This document shows positions 6,878 through 13,592 of a stretch of DNA of 16,967 nt, piece after piece; within the stretch, counting starts at the first letter, position 1; every line of letters starts with the position of its first letter. The DNA is from Clostridium sp. CAG:762. GTDB taxonomy: Bacteria > Bacillota_I > Bacilli_A > RF39 > UBA660. The stretch spans positions 1 to 16,967 of the forward strand of contig HF996783.1 in NCBI GenBank assembly GCA_000432575.1, written 5' to 3'. The notes beneath the pieces are model-generated. The model saw nothing but the letters and a program-made list of their open reading frames with translations, was not told the origin of the DNA and ran no database searches. A program made the position numbers and the translations under genes.

Positions 6878-9055
6878 ATGGAAAAATTAGAATTTGAAAA
6901 AGAAAAAGTAAAATTAGAACAAACTATAAATATTATAAAAGAAATTTTACAAGATGAAAAACTAGATTTAAAAAATTTATATAATAATTTCATTGGTGAT
7001 AGGGAAGAATTATGGAGAATTGCAGATAGAAAAAAATTACATATAAGCAATTTAGAAGTATCTCAAAATAATCCCTATTTTGCTAGAATAGATTTTACAT
7101 CAGATGATGATGGTAAAATTAGTACAATTTACATTGGCAAAAATGGAGTAATGAAAGATACAAATATTATCGTTACCGATTGGAGAGCTCCTATAAGTTC
7201 ACTTTATTATGATGCAGAAGTTGGTAGATGCGGTTATCAAGCACCTAGCGGTAGAATAGATGGAGAAATGTCTTTAAAAAGACAATATGAAATAGAAAAT
7301 GGGATTTTGCAAGAATACTTTGATGTTAATCTGGTTTCTAATGATGGATTATTACAAAAATATTTAAATGATAATAATGATGCAAGACTTAAAACTATAG
7401 TTTCTACTATTCAAAAAGAGCAAAATGATGTTATAAGGAAAAAAATGTCAGATAATATTATAGTTCAAGGTGTTGCGGGATCTGGCAAAACAACCGTAGC
7501 ATTGCATAGAATTGCTTATTTAGTGTATAACTATATTAATAGCATTAAACAAAATCAATATTTAGTAATTGGACCAAACCCTGTATTCTTAAAATATATC
7601 AAATCGGTATTGCCAGAGTTAGATGTTAATGGTGTTGAGCAATGCACTTATGAAATGTATGCAAAGAAATATATTGATGAGGAAATCAATATTAACTCTT
7701 CAAGTGAAAAAGTGGTTGCTAATATTTCTGGTAAAAATAAAAATGATATAGATAAATTTAAGTGTTCAATGAAATATAAAGATATGTTAGAGAAATTTTT
7801 AATTGCGTATTTTTATAGTATTACTTCAAAACCATTGATGTTAGGCGATTTTCAAGTTCTATCTAGCGAAGAAATTGCAGAAGTATTTAAATCTACTGAA
7901 AATGGGTATTCAAATAATTTATATAACAGAATTGAAATAACAATAGATAGATTATGCAAATTGATTGAGAACAGACAAAGTAATGTAATGAGTCAATATA
8001 ATGATTATTCATTTCAACTTTTTAAAACTGCCAAAACTGAAGATGAAAAAACAAAAATGAGAAATATGTTTTCGAAAGAAAGAATGGAAATATCTAAAAA
8101 TTGTCGAAGTTCTTTAAGAAAATATTTTAATAAATACAAAGTTAATGTAACAAAATTATATAAATTATTTTTAAGCACTATTAATGATTTTGATATATAT
8201 CAATATCCATATTTGAGTGAATTAAAAAAAGAAACAACGAAAAATATAAAAGCGAATTCATATGATTTTGAAGATTTAGCATCTTTAATTTATATAAAAA
8301 GATTGATTTCTCCTGATAAATATTATGAAAAAATAAAGCATGTTGTAATAGATGAAGCACAAGATTTAGGTGAATTTAATTTTTATTCTTTAAAAGCAAC
8401 ATTACCATCTGCAACATTTAGTATTTTCGGAGATTTAGCACAATCTATCTATGATTATAGGGGAATTAATAATTGGACTGAAGTTAATAATTCAATGTTT
8501 AACAATAATGGTAATATTATTAATTTTAATAAAAGTTATAGAACAACTGCTGAAATAATGGATGTGGCAGATGATGTAGCTGAGAGTATTGGATTAGGAA
8601 GATCCGATTTAGTGGTTAGACATGGTGAAGAAGTCAATGTTATGAAAGTTGAAGAAGAAAATAACATTCCACAATATATTAAGGAAAAATTAATTGAATA
8701 TAAAGAAAAAGGATATAAAACAATAGCGATAATAAGTAAAACGGATTTGCTTTCTAATTATATAAATGATGATTTATCTGCATTAGGAATTCATATTCCT
8801 AATGTTACTGAAATGGATGATTTAAGTGATGAAAGATTTAGAATTTGCACTATTTCAAATCAACTAGCAAAAGGTCTAGAATTTGATGCTGTAATAATTA
8901 ATAATGCTAATGAAAATATTTATTCATCTTCAAATTCATTAGATATGAAATTGTTATATGTTGCAATAACAAGGGCACTTCATGAATTAGATATTGTTTA
9001 TACAGGCGAAGTTTCTAAACCTTTAGAAAATCATCTAAAAAAAAAACAAAGATAA
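6878..9055 (+). CDS. helD: HelD-type UvrD-like SF1 helicase/ATPase
   Basis: A 725-residue protein with the HelD order: an N-terminal charged coiled-coil arm (about 1-50), the TDWRAPISSLYYD segment (100-112) diagnostic of the HelD/helicase IV group, Walker A GVAGSGKTT (198-206), a long central insert, Walker B VIDEAQDLG (DEAQD at 492-496), FGDLAQSIYDYRG, a KSYRTT motif, KGLEFDAVII and LLYVAITRAL (692-701). Firmicutes HelD binds RNA polymerase and uses ATP to free it from DNA; some relatives protect against rifamycins. A stronger ribosome site than usual (AAGGGGGG, six bases before ATG 6878) and palindromic sites upstream suggest regulated expression. It is monocistronic: a terminator follows. 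Whether this is a second copy besides a chromosomal helD cannot be seen here. Confidence 0.86.
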   Translation: MEKLEFEKEKVKLEQTINIIKEILQDEKLDLKNLYNNFIGDREELWRIADRKKLHISNLEVSQNNPYFARIDFTSDDDGKISTIYIGKNGVMKDTNIIVTDWRAPISSLYYDAEVGRCGYQAPSGRIDGEMSLKRQYEIENGILQEYFDVNLVSNDGLLQKYLNDNNDARLKTIVSTIQKEQNDVIRKKMSDNIIVQGVAGSGKTTVALHRIAYLVYNYINSIKQNQYLVIGPNPVFLKYIKSVLPELDVNGVEQCTYEMYAKKYIDEEININSSSEKVVANISGKNKNDIDKFKCSMKYKDMLEKFLIAYFYSITSKPLMLGDFQVLSSEEIAEVFKSTENGYSNNLYNRIEITIDRLCKLIENRQSNVMSQYNDYSFQLFKTAKTEDEKTKMRNMFSKERMEISKNCRSSLRKYFNKYKVNVTKLYKLFLSTINDFDIYQYPYLSELKKETTKNIKANSYDFEDLASLIYIKRLISPDKYYEKIKHVVIDEAQDLGEFNFYSLKATLPSATFSIFGDLAQSIYDYRGINNWTEVNNSMFNNNGNIINFNKSYRTTAEIMDVADDVAESIGLGRSDLVVRHGEEVNVMKVEEENNIPQYIKEKLIEYKEKGYKTIAIISKTDLLSNYINDDLSALGIHIPNVTEMDDLSDERFRICTISNQLAKGLEFDAVIINNANENIYSSSNSLDMKLLYVAITRALHELDIVYTGEVSKPLENHLKKKQR

Positions 9056-9093
9056 AATGGTTTTAAGTTTAAAAAAATAAATTACTTTACTAT

Positions 9094-9132
9094 AAAAAAT
9101 AGGACTTTAAGTTTTTAAAATCCTATTTTTTT
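9094..9132. terminator. Terminator between the HelD-like gene and the converging xre remnant
   Basis: AAAAAATAGGA (9094-9104) pairs with TCCTATTTTTT (9121-9131), and the inner arms TTTAA (9106-9110) and TTAAA (9115-9119) pair around a GTTT loop. The T-run on one strand and the A-run on the other make it work in both directions, serving the HelD-like gene from the left and the minus-strand regulator remnant from the right. Confidence 0.82.
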
Positions 9133-9548
9133 AATATATAATTAATGGAAAAATTAAATTTTTTAGCAATCTTATATATGTATTGTGTTTGAATTAATAT
9201 TTTACCTGTTTAATAAGATGAATAAGTTGATTTAGCAATTTTTAAAAATTTACATATATCATTTTGAGTTAGGTTAAATTTTTTTCTAATTTTTTTTAAA
9301 TTTTTACCAATTGTAACTAGATCTATTTTTAATTGAGTAGTAAAATTATTATTTTTACTTGTTCCTAAAATATAATCAATACTATATTTAAAGTAATTTG
9401 AAAAATCAAGTAATTTAGCTAATGGGATTGTATTTTTGCCAGTTTCCCAACCTGTGTATGTTGTTCTGTCTACATTTAGTATACTTGCTATTTCTTTTTG
9501 AGTTAAGTTAAATTCTTTTCTAATTTTTTTAATATTACTAAATTTCAT
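9123..9548 (-). pseudogene. Tandem-HTH XRE regulator broken by a nonsense codon
   Basis: From ATG 9548 the minus strand encodes MKFSNIKKIRKEFNLTQKE and continues as a complete XRE helix-turn-helix (DRTTYTGWETGKNTIPLAKL) ending in YSIDYILG. A linker leads to a second HTH (IGKNLKKIRKKFNLTQND, IAKSTYSSY), which stops at TAA 9212-9210. Past that stop the same frame continues as TGKILIQTQYIYKIAKKF and FSINYILKK to a TAG at 9125-9123, exactly the missing half of an XRE domain. The TAA stands where 'YSSYETGK' would have Glu, so a single GAA-to-TAA change explains it. A product of two domains with the second cut short may still be made. Such proteins bind operator DNA as repressors. An alternative start is ATG 9569. 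Confidence 0.7.
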
Positions 9549-9549
9549 A

Positions 9550-9867
9550 TTATCTAATTTTCCTTTCATCTGTTCTACCAAGAACATAATCAATAGAATA
9601 ATTACTAAATTTGCATAATTCGATTAGAAAAGAACTTAATATTAAATATTTCATATTTTCATAGTTACTTATAGCAGAAGATGAAGTATCAAATTTATCA
9701 GCTAGCATTTGCATAGTGTATTTTAAAGATTTTCTTATTTCTTTTAATCTTTCGGATACTATATTAATGTCAAGTTCTTTATTAGTTTTAAAATTTTTTC
9801 TAGTATTTGTTAATCCCACAATATAATCAATATTAACCGCGTATAATTCTTGGAAGAAAAAATAGTA
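9550..9867 (-). pseudogene. Truncated tandem-HTH XRE regulator, 5' part lost
   Basis: On the minus strand an XRE domain (SERLKEIRKSLKYTMQMLAD, SSSAISNYENMKY, then YSIDYVLGRTDERK) ends at TAA 9552-9550. It is preceded in frame by QELYAVNIDYIVGLTNTRK, which is clearly the tail of an earlier HTH module. The frame runs back only to a TAG at 9870-9868, so the front of the first module and the start codon are gone. The GTG at 9819 is the valine of 'DYIVG' and not a natural start. The next regulator begins one base after the stop, in another frame, so this was either a two-gene regulator unit or one longer gene with a frameshift. The break coincides with the start of the plus-strand gene at 9850. 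Confidence 0.62.
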
Positions 9868-10080
9868 CTAAATAACAGACTAAAAACTTGGTTATTTGAT
9901 ATTGTTGAAGATATGATTGAAAGTACGATAGAAGATAGTCCTAATAAAGTGGCAACAATTATTGCAGTAAATAATTTTGTTGAACAGTTAGATTTAGGTT
10001 CACAAGAATTAGAGATGACTGAAATAATTGGGGAAAAGATAACAAATAAAATATTTTATGAGATTAAAAGTAATATTTAA
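9850..10080 (+). CDS. Small unknown protein, start region damaged
   Basis: A 76-residue acidic, helical protein (NNRLKTWLFDIVEDMIEST, IIAVNNFVEQLDLGSQELE) that I do not recognise. The only start for the full length is TTG 9850, with no Shine-Dalgarno sequence before it and a stop at 9844-9846. The next ATG (9913) would remove 21 residues. Because the bases directly upstream belong to the broken minus-strand regulator, a deletion has probably replaced the original start and ribosome site, leaving TTGGAAGAA where ATGGAAGAA would be expected. It is followed after 15 bases by another unknown gene, with which it may form an operon. Confidence 0.5.
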   Translation: MEEKIVLNNRLKTWLFDIVEDMIESTIEDSPNKVATIIAVNNFVEQLDLGSQELEMTEIIGEKITNKIFYEIKSNI

Positions 10081-10095
10081 GGGAGGAATGATATT

Positions 10096-10599
10096 ATGTA
10101 TATTACTGAAACTACTGATAATGTTAGAAAATTGATTGAAGAAGTTGAAAAACAAAATGATATAACTAAATTGAAATTTTTGATTTATATTTTTGGTTTA
10201 TTAAACAATAATCAAATTAATGATAAGAATGAGGCAAATCCAAATTTAAACAAGGATGATGATATGGAAATATTTACTTTAGAGTCTGTTGGATTGTCAC
10301 CAAATGCTTGTACAATATTACTAGAATACTTTGCTATGCTATATAATGGATTAACAAATACAAAAGATGGCTATGAAGATAATGGAAATGTATTAGGCAT
10401 CAATTATGATGAAATAGATAAGAATATAGATTCACATTTTGAGAACTTAAAATATAACGAAAAATTAGATGTGTTTAGTGAAATAGTTATTAGATATGAT
10501 AATGAAACTTATTTTAAAGATAAAATAACTATGATTACTTTTGATTCAAAATCCAATGGATTTGATCTTGCACATTTAATTCAAGAAAAAAAGGTATAG
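10096..10599 (+). CDS. Unknown acidic protein
   Basis: A 167-residue protein starting at ATG 10096 with GGGAGG nine bases upstream. The N-terminal part is helical (NVRKLIEEVEKQNDITKLKF), then comes an Asn/Asp-rich linker (about 35-55) and an acidic C-terminal region (NYDEIDKNIDSHFENL, VIRYDNETYFKDKITMITFD). It shows no signal peptide, membrane helix or catalytic motif that I recognise. It sits between decayed regulators and the recombinase module and could be a regulatory, maintenance or anti-defence gene of the element; none of these is supported by a motif. A weak hairpin terminator follows. Confidence 0.65.
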   Translation: MYITETTDNVRKLIEEVEKQNDITKLKFLIYIFGLLNNNQINDKNEANPNLNKDDDMEIFTLESVGLSPNACTILLEYFAMLYNGLTNTKDGYEDNGNVLGINYDEIDKNIDSHFENLKYNEKLDVFSEIVIRYDNETYFKDKITMITFDSKSNGFDLAHLIQEKKV

Positions 10600-10623
10600 T
10601 AAAATGAATCATACAAATAAATT

Positions 10624-10642
10624 AGTAATGAACTTCATTACT
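10624..10642 (+). terminator. Weak hairpin terminator after the unknown gene
   Basis: AGTAATGA (10624-10631) and TCATTACT (10635-10642) are perfect 8-base arms with a 3-base loop, followed by TAAATTTTT. The stem is AT-rich and the T-run begins four bases late, so termination would be inefficient. Confidence 0.45.
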
Positions 10643-10697
10643 TAAATTTTTAAATTATCTTATGCTTAGAAGAGCTATGATGTAAAAATTAAATAAT

Positions 10698-10764
10698 CTA
10701 CACAAGGATCTTTGAAAATTAATATTTTTTAAGGAGAATTGTGTAGGTGCATTCTCCTTTTTTT
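10698..10764 (+). promoter_or_regulatory. Structured leader with terminator and possible pseudoknot before the recombinase module
   Basis: AAGGAGAAT (10731-10739) pairs with ATTCTCCTT (10751-10759) and is followed by T's to 10764, an intrinsic terminator. A second pair, CTACACAA (10698-10705) with TTGTGTAG (10739-10746), places its right arm in the terminator loop and encloses the terminator's left arm, which is the layout of an H-type pseudoknot or of competing structures. The left arm AAGGAG also resembles a ribosome site. A weak promoter (TTACTT 10638-10643, 17 bases, TATGCT 10661-10666) could start this leader. The role is inferred: control of transcription into the small gene and recombinase. 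Confidence 0.55.
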
Positions 10765-10816
10765 ATTAATTTTTTTAGCTATTAATTAATACACTTAAAC
10801 AGGAGGAGAATGTATT

Positions 10817-11023
10817 TTGAACGATAATATTACTTATGGAGTAGTAACAAAAGAAGTTCAAAAGAAGATTATTAATTATTTATATCAAAATAAAGATATT
10901 ACTATAGGTGAGTATGAAACATTAATTTCAAAATGTGATGAAGCTATTAATAAATTAAAAGAACAACAAGATAATAACAAAGAAAAATATACATATCCAA
11001 TTAAGGTGGATATAAGAATATAA
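10817..11023 (+). CDS. Small protein preceding the recombinase, possible SHOCT-like or accessory factor
   Basis: A 68-residue protein from TTG 10817 with a strong AGGAGGAG (10801-10808) eight bases upstream. The sequence VTKEVQKKIINYLYQNKDIT then IGEYETLISKCDEAINKLKE is two helices around a short turn. Small SHOCT-type proteins with this pattern (a helix, 'I..eEYe.L', a helix) frequently precede large serine recombinases in Firmicutes elements. It is 23 bases upstream of the recombinase and surely cotranscribed. Known accessory factors in this position can steer excision, but that role is not shown for this protein; the resemblance is from memory. Confidence 0.6.
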   Translation: MNDNITYGVVTKEVQKKIINYLYQNKDITIGEYETLISKCDEAINKLKEQQDNNKEKYTYPIKVDIRI

Positions 11024-11046
11024 AAATAAAAATGGAGGTGATTTAA

Positions 11047-12753
11047 GTGGATTTATATACTATAAGAAATATGCTAAGTCAAGGGAAAAGTATTTATGAT
11101 TTACCATTAAGAGTAACATTTTATGCTCGTGTATCTACCGATAGATATGAGCAATTAAACTCATTAGAAAATCAAGTTATGTATTTTGAGAACTTTATAA
11201 AAGAACAAGAAAATTGGACTTTTGTAAAAGGTTATGTTGATGAAGGTATAAGTGGTACAAGTGTTAAAAAAAGGGAAGACTTTTTAAGAATGGTAAATGA
11301 TGCCAAGAAAAAGAAGTTTGATTTAATTTTAACAAAAGAAATATCAAGATTTTCAAGAAATACATTGGATAGTATTAAATATACACAAGAATTGCTTTCA
11401 TGTGGTGTTGGTGTTCACTTTTTAAGCGATAATATTAACACCTTTCAACCAGATTCTGAATTACGACTTACTATTATGTCTAGTATTGCACAAGAAGAAA
11501 TAAGAAAACTTTCTGAAAGAGTAAGATTTGGATATAAAAGAAGTGTAGAAAAAGGTGTAGTTCCAGGTAGCAATAATATATATGGATATACAAAGAATAA
11601 AGGCAAGTTAGTCATTGATGAGGAACAAGCAAAAACAATTAAGTTAATATTTGAAACTTATGTATCCGAAAATATAGGAGTTCATAGATTAGGTTTTAAA
11701 TTGTATGATGAACATGGAATTACTAATTATTCTGGTAAACCAATTTCTGGTACAGTTATTAAAAACATAATTAGAAATCCAAAATATAAAGGATACTTTT
11801 GTGCTCATAAAGAAACAACTGTTGATTATCATAATAGAGTTAGAAAAAGATTTAAAAAAGATGAGTGGATAGTATATAAGGATAATGAAACTTGTCCTCC
11901 AATAGTATCTGAAGAAATTTGGGATAAAGCAAATGAAATATTAGATGCTAGAAGTAAAAAACACGATCAAATAAATAAAAATAATAAATATAATAAATTT
12001 CCATTTTCTGGTTTGATGCATTGCTATTATGATGGTGCTACTTTTGTAAGAGGTACATATCAAGTAGGAAAAAATGATAGGGCAAGGCGAAGAAAGTTTT
12101 GGGCTTGTAATAATTATAGAATACATGGTAAGAAAAAAACTGAAGGTTGTAATTCTCCTGTAATCTATTATGAGGAACTGGTTGATATATGTAAAAAAAT
12201 ATTAAATATGATATTAGTATCTCAAGATGATTTAATTAGTGAAATAAATGATATGATAGGTGATATTAGAGCTAAAAAAGATTACAAAAAAGAAATAAAA
12301 CTGATTGATGAAAAACTATTTAAAACAAATAATGAAAAAAAAGAACTTATAATGATGAGAATGAGAAAAGAAATAGACCTAAAAGAATATAACTCTCTTA
12401 AAGATGATTTAGATGAAAAAATCAACTCATTAGAAGAAAACAAGAGAAAATTAATAGAAGAAGAACAAAATGAACAACCTAGTGAAAAGAACTTTGAAGA
12501 TTTTAAAAAGAAAATAAATGATATGGTTTTATCCGATGATGAGAAGATTTTGGAACTTGCTCAACTTATGTTTGATGATATAAAGGTTGAATCAATAAAA
12601 GATGATGAAACGGATCAAAAGGTTATTCTTCATGCAAAACTAAATGTGTTTGACTCGCAAGATCAGACATTTAATTTTGAAAACTTTTTACTGCTTTTTT
12701 GTTCACACCAGAGATGCGGCCTTAATGATAAGCAATTACTTATGTGGCAGTGA
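11047..12753 (+). CDS. Large serine recombinase (site-specific integrase) reading into dacA
   Basis: A 568-residue protein from GTG 11047 behind GGAGGTGAT. The resolvase domain has the catalytic serine in FYARVSTD (Ser30), DEGISGTS, LTKEISRFSRNTLD and SIAQEEIRKLSERVRFG. The recombinase domain follows (IYGYTKNKGKLVIDEEQA, VIKNIIRNPKYKG), then a zinc-ribbon region (SGLMHCYYDG, FWACNNYRIHG, EGCNSP), a coiled coil (about 410-480) and a C-terminal tail. It joins attP and attB through a two-base crossover. The zinc ribbon shows C-Y-Y-D in place of the usual CxxC pair. The frame continues through the attachment junction, so about the last 13 residues and the stop TGA (12751-12753) come from out-of-frame dacA sequence. 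The C-terminus must differ in the excised circle. Confidence 0.9.
   Translation: MDLYTIRNMLSQGKSIYDLPLRVTFYARVSTDRYEQLNSLENQVMYFENFIKEQENWTFVKGYVDEGISGTSVKKREDFLRMVNDAKKKKFDLILTKEISRFSRNTLDSIKYTQELLSCGVGVHFLSDNINTFQPDSELRLTIMSSIAQEEIRKLSERVRFGYKRSVEKGVVPGSNNIYGYTKNKGKLVIDEEQAKTIKLIFETYVSENIGVHRLGFKLYDEHGITNYSGKPISGTVIKNIIRNPKYKGYFCAHKETTVDYHNRVRKRFKKDEWIVYKDNETCPPIVSEEIWDKANEILDARSKKHDQINKNNKYNKFPFSGLMHCYYDGATFVRGTYQVGKNDRARRRKFWACNNYRIHGKKKTEGCNSPVIYYEELVDICKKILNMILVSQDDLISEINDMIGDIRAKKDYKKEIKLIDEKLFKTNNEKKELIMMRMRKEIDLKEYNSLKDDLDEKINSLEENKRKLIEEEQNEQPSEKNFEDFKKKINDMVLSDDEKILELAQLMFDDIKVESIKDDETDQKVILHAKLNVFDSQDQTFNFENFLLLFCSHQRCGLNDKQLLMWQ
12700..12721. other. Element-chromosome junction (attR side) in dacA
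   Basis: In the dacA frame the sequence reads V-H-T-R-D-A-A-L-M-I. PBP5-type carboxypeptidases have S-G-N-D-A-A here, so GATGCGGCC from 12713 on is chromosomal, while the bases before it no longer encode Ser-Gly-Asn. The crossover probably lies within 12708-12714, perhaps at a GA dinucleotide (12711-12712 or 12713-12714). The exact core cannot be fixed without the other junction. Confidence 0.65.
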
Positions 12754-13462
12754 AGAAGAGTTTGTTAAAAAAATGAACGAAAAAGCAAGTAGCCTCGGCA
12801 TGAAAGATACCACCTTCGTTAATTCCTCAGGACTAGATGAAAAAGGAGGAAACTATTCATCATCCTATGATATGGCCTTGCTAACTAGCTATGCTAACAA
12901 CAACCCAGTCTACAGAGAAATAGTAAAAACCAAAAAGTACACCCTAAAAACAAATTATAAAACCTATATTTGGCACAATAAAAACAAATTACTATCACTA
13001 GATTACATCACCGGAGGCAAAACCGGTTTTACTGAAAAAGCCAGAAGAACCTTAGTAAGCACAGCAACAAAAGACAACATCAATTTAGTCGTTGTAACCC
13101 TAAATGATGGCAATGACTGGGAAGACCACAAAAAACTATATGAATATGCATTTAATAATTACAAATCATATAAAATACTAGATAAAAACACCTATAAAGT
13201 AAGCGAAGATACCTATTACCAAGGAAAACTCTATATAAAAAAAGACGTATACCTCACCCTAAAAGAAGAAGAAACTAAAAAACTCATTAACAACATTAAA
13301 CTAGAGAAAAAAAGAAAATATAAAAATGGCGATGTAGTTGGGGAAAATCAAATATATTTAGATGATAAATTAATTTTAACAGAAAATATTTATGTAAAAA
13401 AAGAAAATAAATATCAACCAAAACTAAGTTTTTGGCAAAAAATACTTAACTTTTTCAAATAA
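12713..13462 (+). pseudogene. dacA: 3' part of D-Ala-D-Ala carboxypeptidase gene, cut by the element
   Basis: About 250 residues of a PBP5-type (DacA) carboxypeptidase, which trims the terminal D-alanine from peptidoglycan stem peptides outside the membrane. Seen: DAALMISNYLCGSEEEFV, MNEKASSLGMKDTTF, NSSGLDEKGG, and TGGKTGFTEKARR holding the KTG triad (codons near 13018-13026), then the C-terminal beta domain and an amphipathic end (SFWQKILNFFK) of the type that anchors PBP5 to the membrane. The signal peptide, the catalytic SxxK and the SxN motif are missing: the gene is severed exactly at SGN. An ATG at 12644 opens the frame within element DNA but has no ribosome site, so a working enzyme is not expected unless the element excises. 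Codon use differs from the element and matches topA. Confidence 0.86.
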
Positions 13463-13506
13463 AAAAATAATTATACAAAAAATAGTAAATAGTAAGATAC
13501 ACACCC

Positions 13507-13535
13507 TTGACAACTTAATAAATCTTGTGTATAGT
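13507..13535 (+). promoter_or_regulatory. topA promoter
   Basis: TTGACA at 13507-13512, 17 bases, then TATAGT at 13530-13535: a strong sigma-A promoter about 58 bases before the topA start codon. Confidence 0.82.
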
Positions 13536-13592
13536 GTTTATACGAAGAAAAGAAAAAACTTATAAATTATAAATGTGAAAGGAATGATAACT

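Larger units (their letters stand above)
1..12712. mobile_element. Right-hand part of a serine-recombinase integrative element inserted in dacA
   Basis: The recombinase gene at 11047-12753 points outward and abuts a dacA gene that begins abruptly at its SxN motif. That is the usual arrangement at one end of an element integrated by a large serine recombinase. No dacA 5' half occurs anywhere to the left, so all sequence from base 1 to the junction is inferred to be element DNA, with the other end outside the window. Cargo seen: a nonulosonate-type sugar operon, a HelD-type helicase, decayed XRE regulators and small unknown genes. No relaxase, conjugation, phage structural or replication gene is complete here, so it cannot be decided whether this is an ICE, an IME or a prophage-like island. 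Codon choice changes at the junction, which supports a foreign origin. Confidence 0.72.

Noticed and set aside
9817..9819. GTG 9819 as start of an XRE gene
   Set aside because: It lies inside the conserved NIDYIVG tail of an earlier HTH module, so the frame continues upstream and the gene is truncated.
10600..10816. T-box or known riboswitch
   Set aside because: No T-box sequence (AGGGTGGNACCGCG) or other recognised aptamer core is present; only the two interlocking stems can be supported.
12644..12715. ATG 12644 as the true start of the carboxypeptidase
   Set aside because: The bases are the recombinase 3' end read in another frame, there is no ribosome site, and no signal peptide or SxxK motif is encoded. 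The gene is a remnant.
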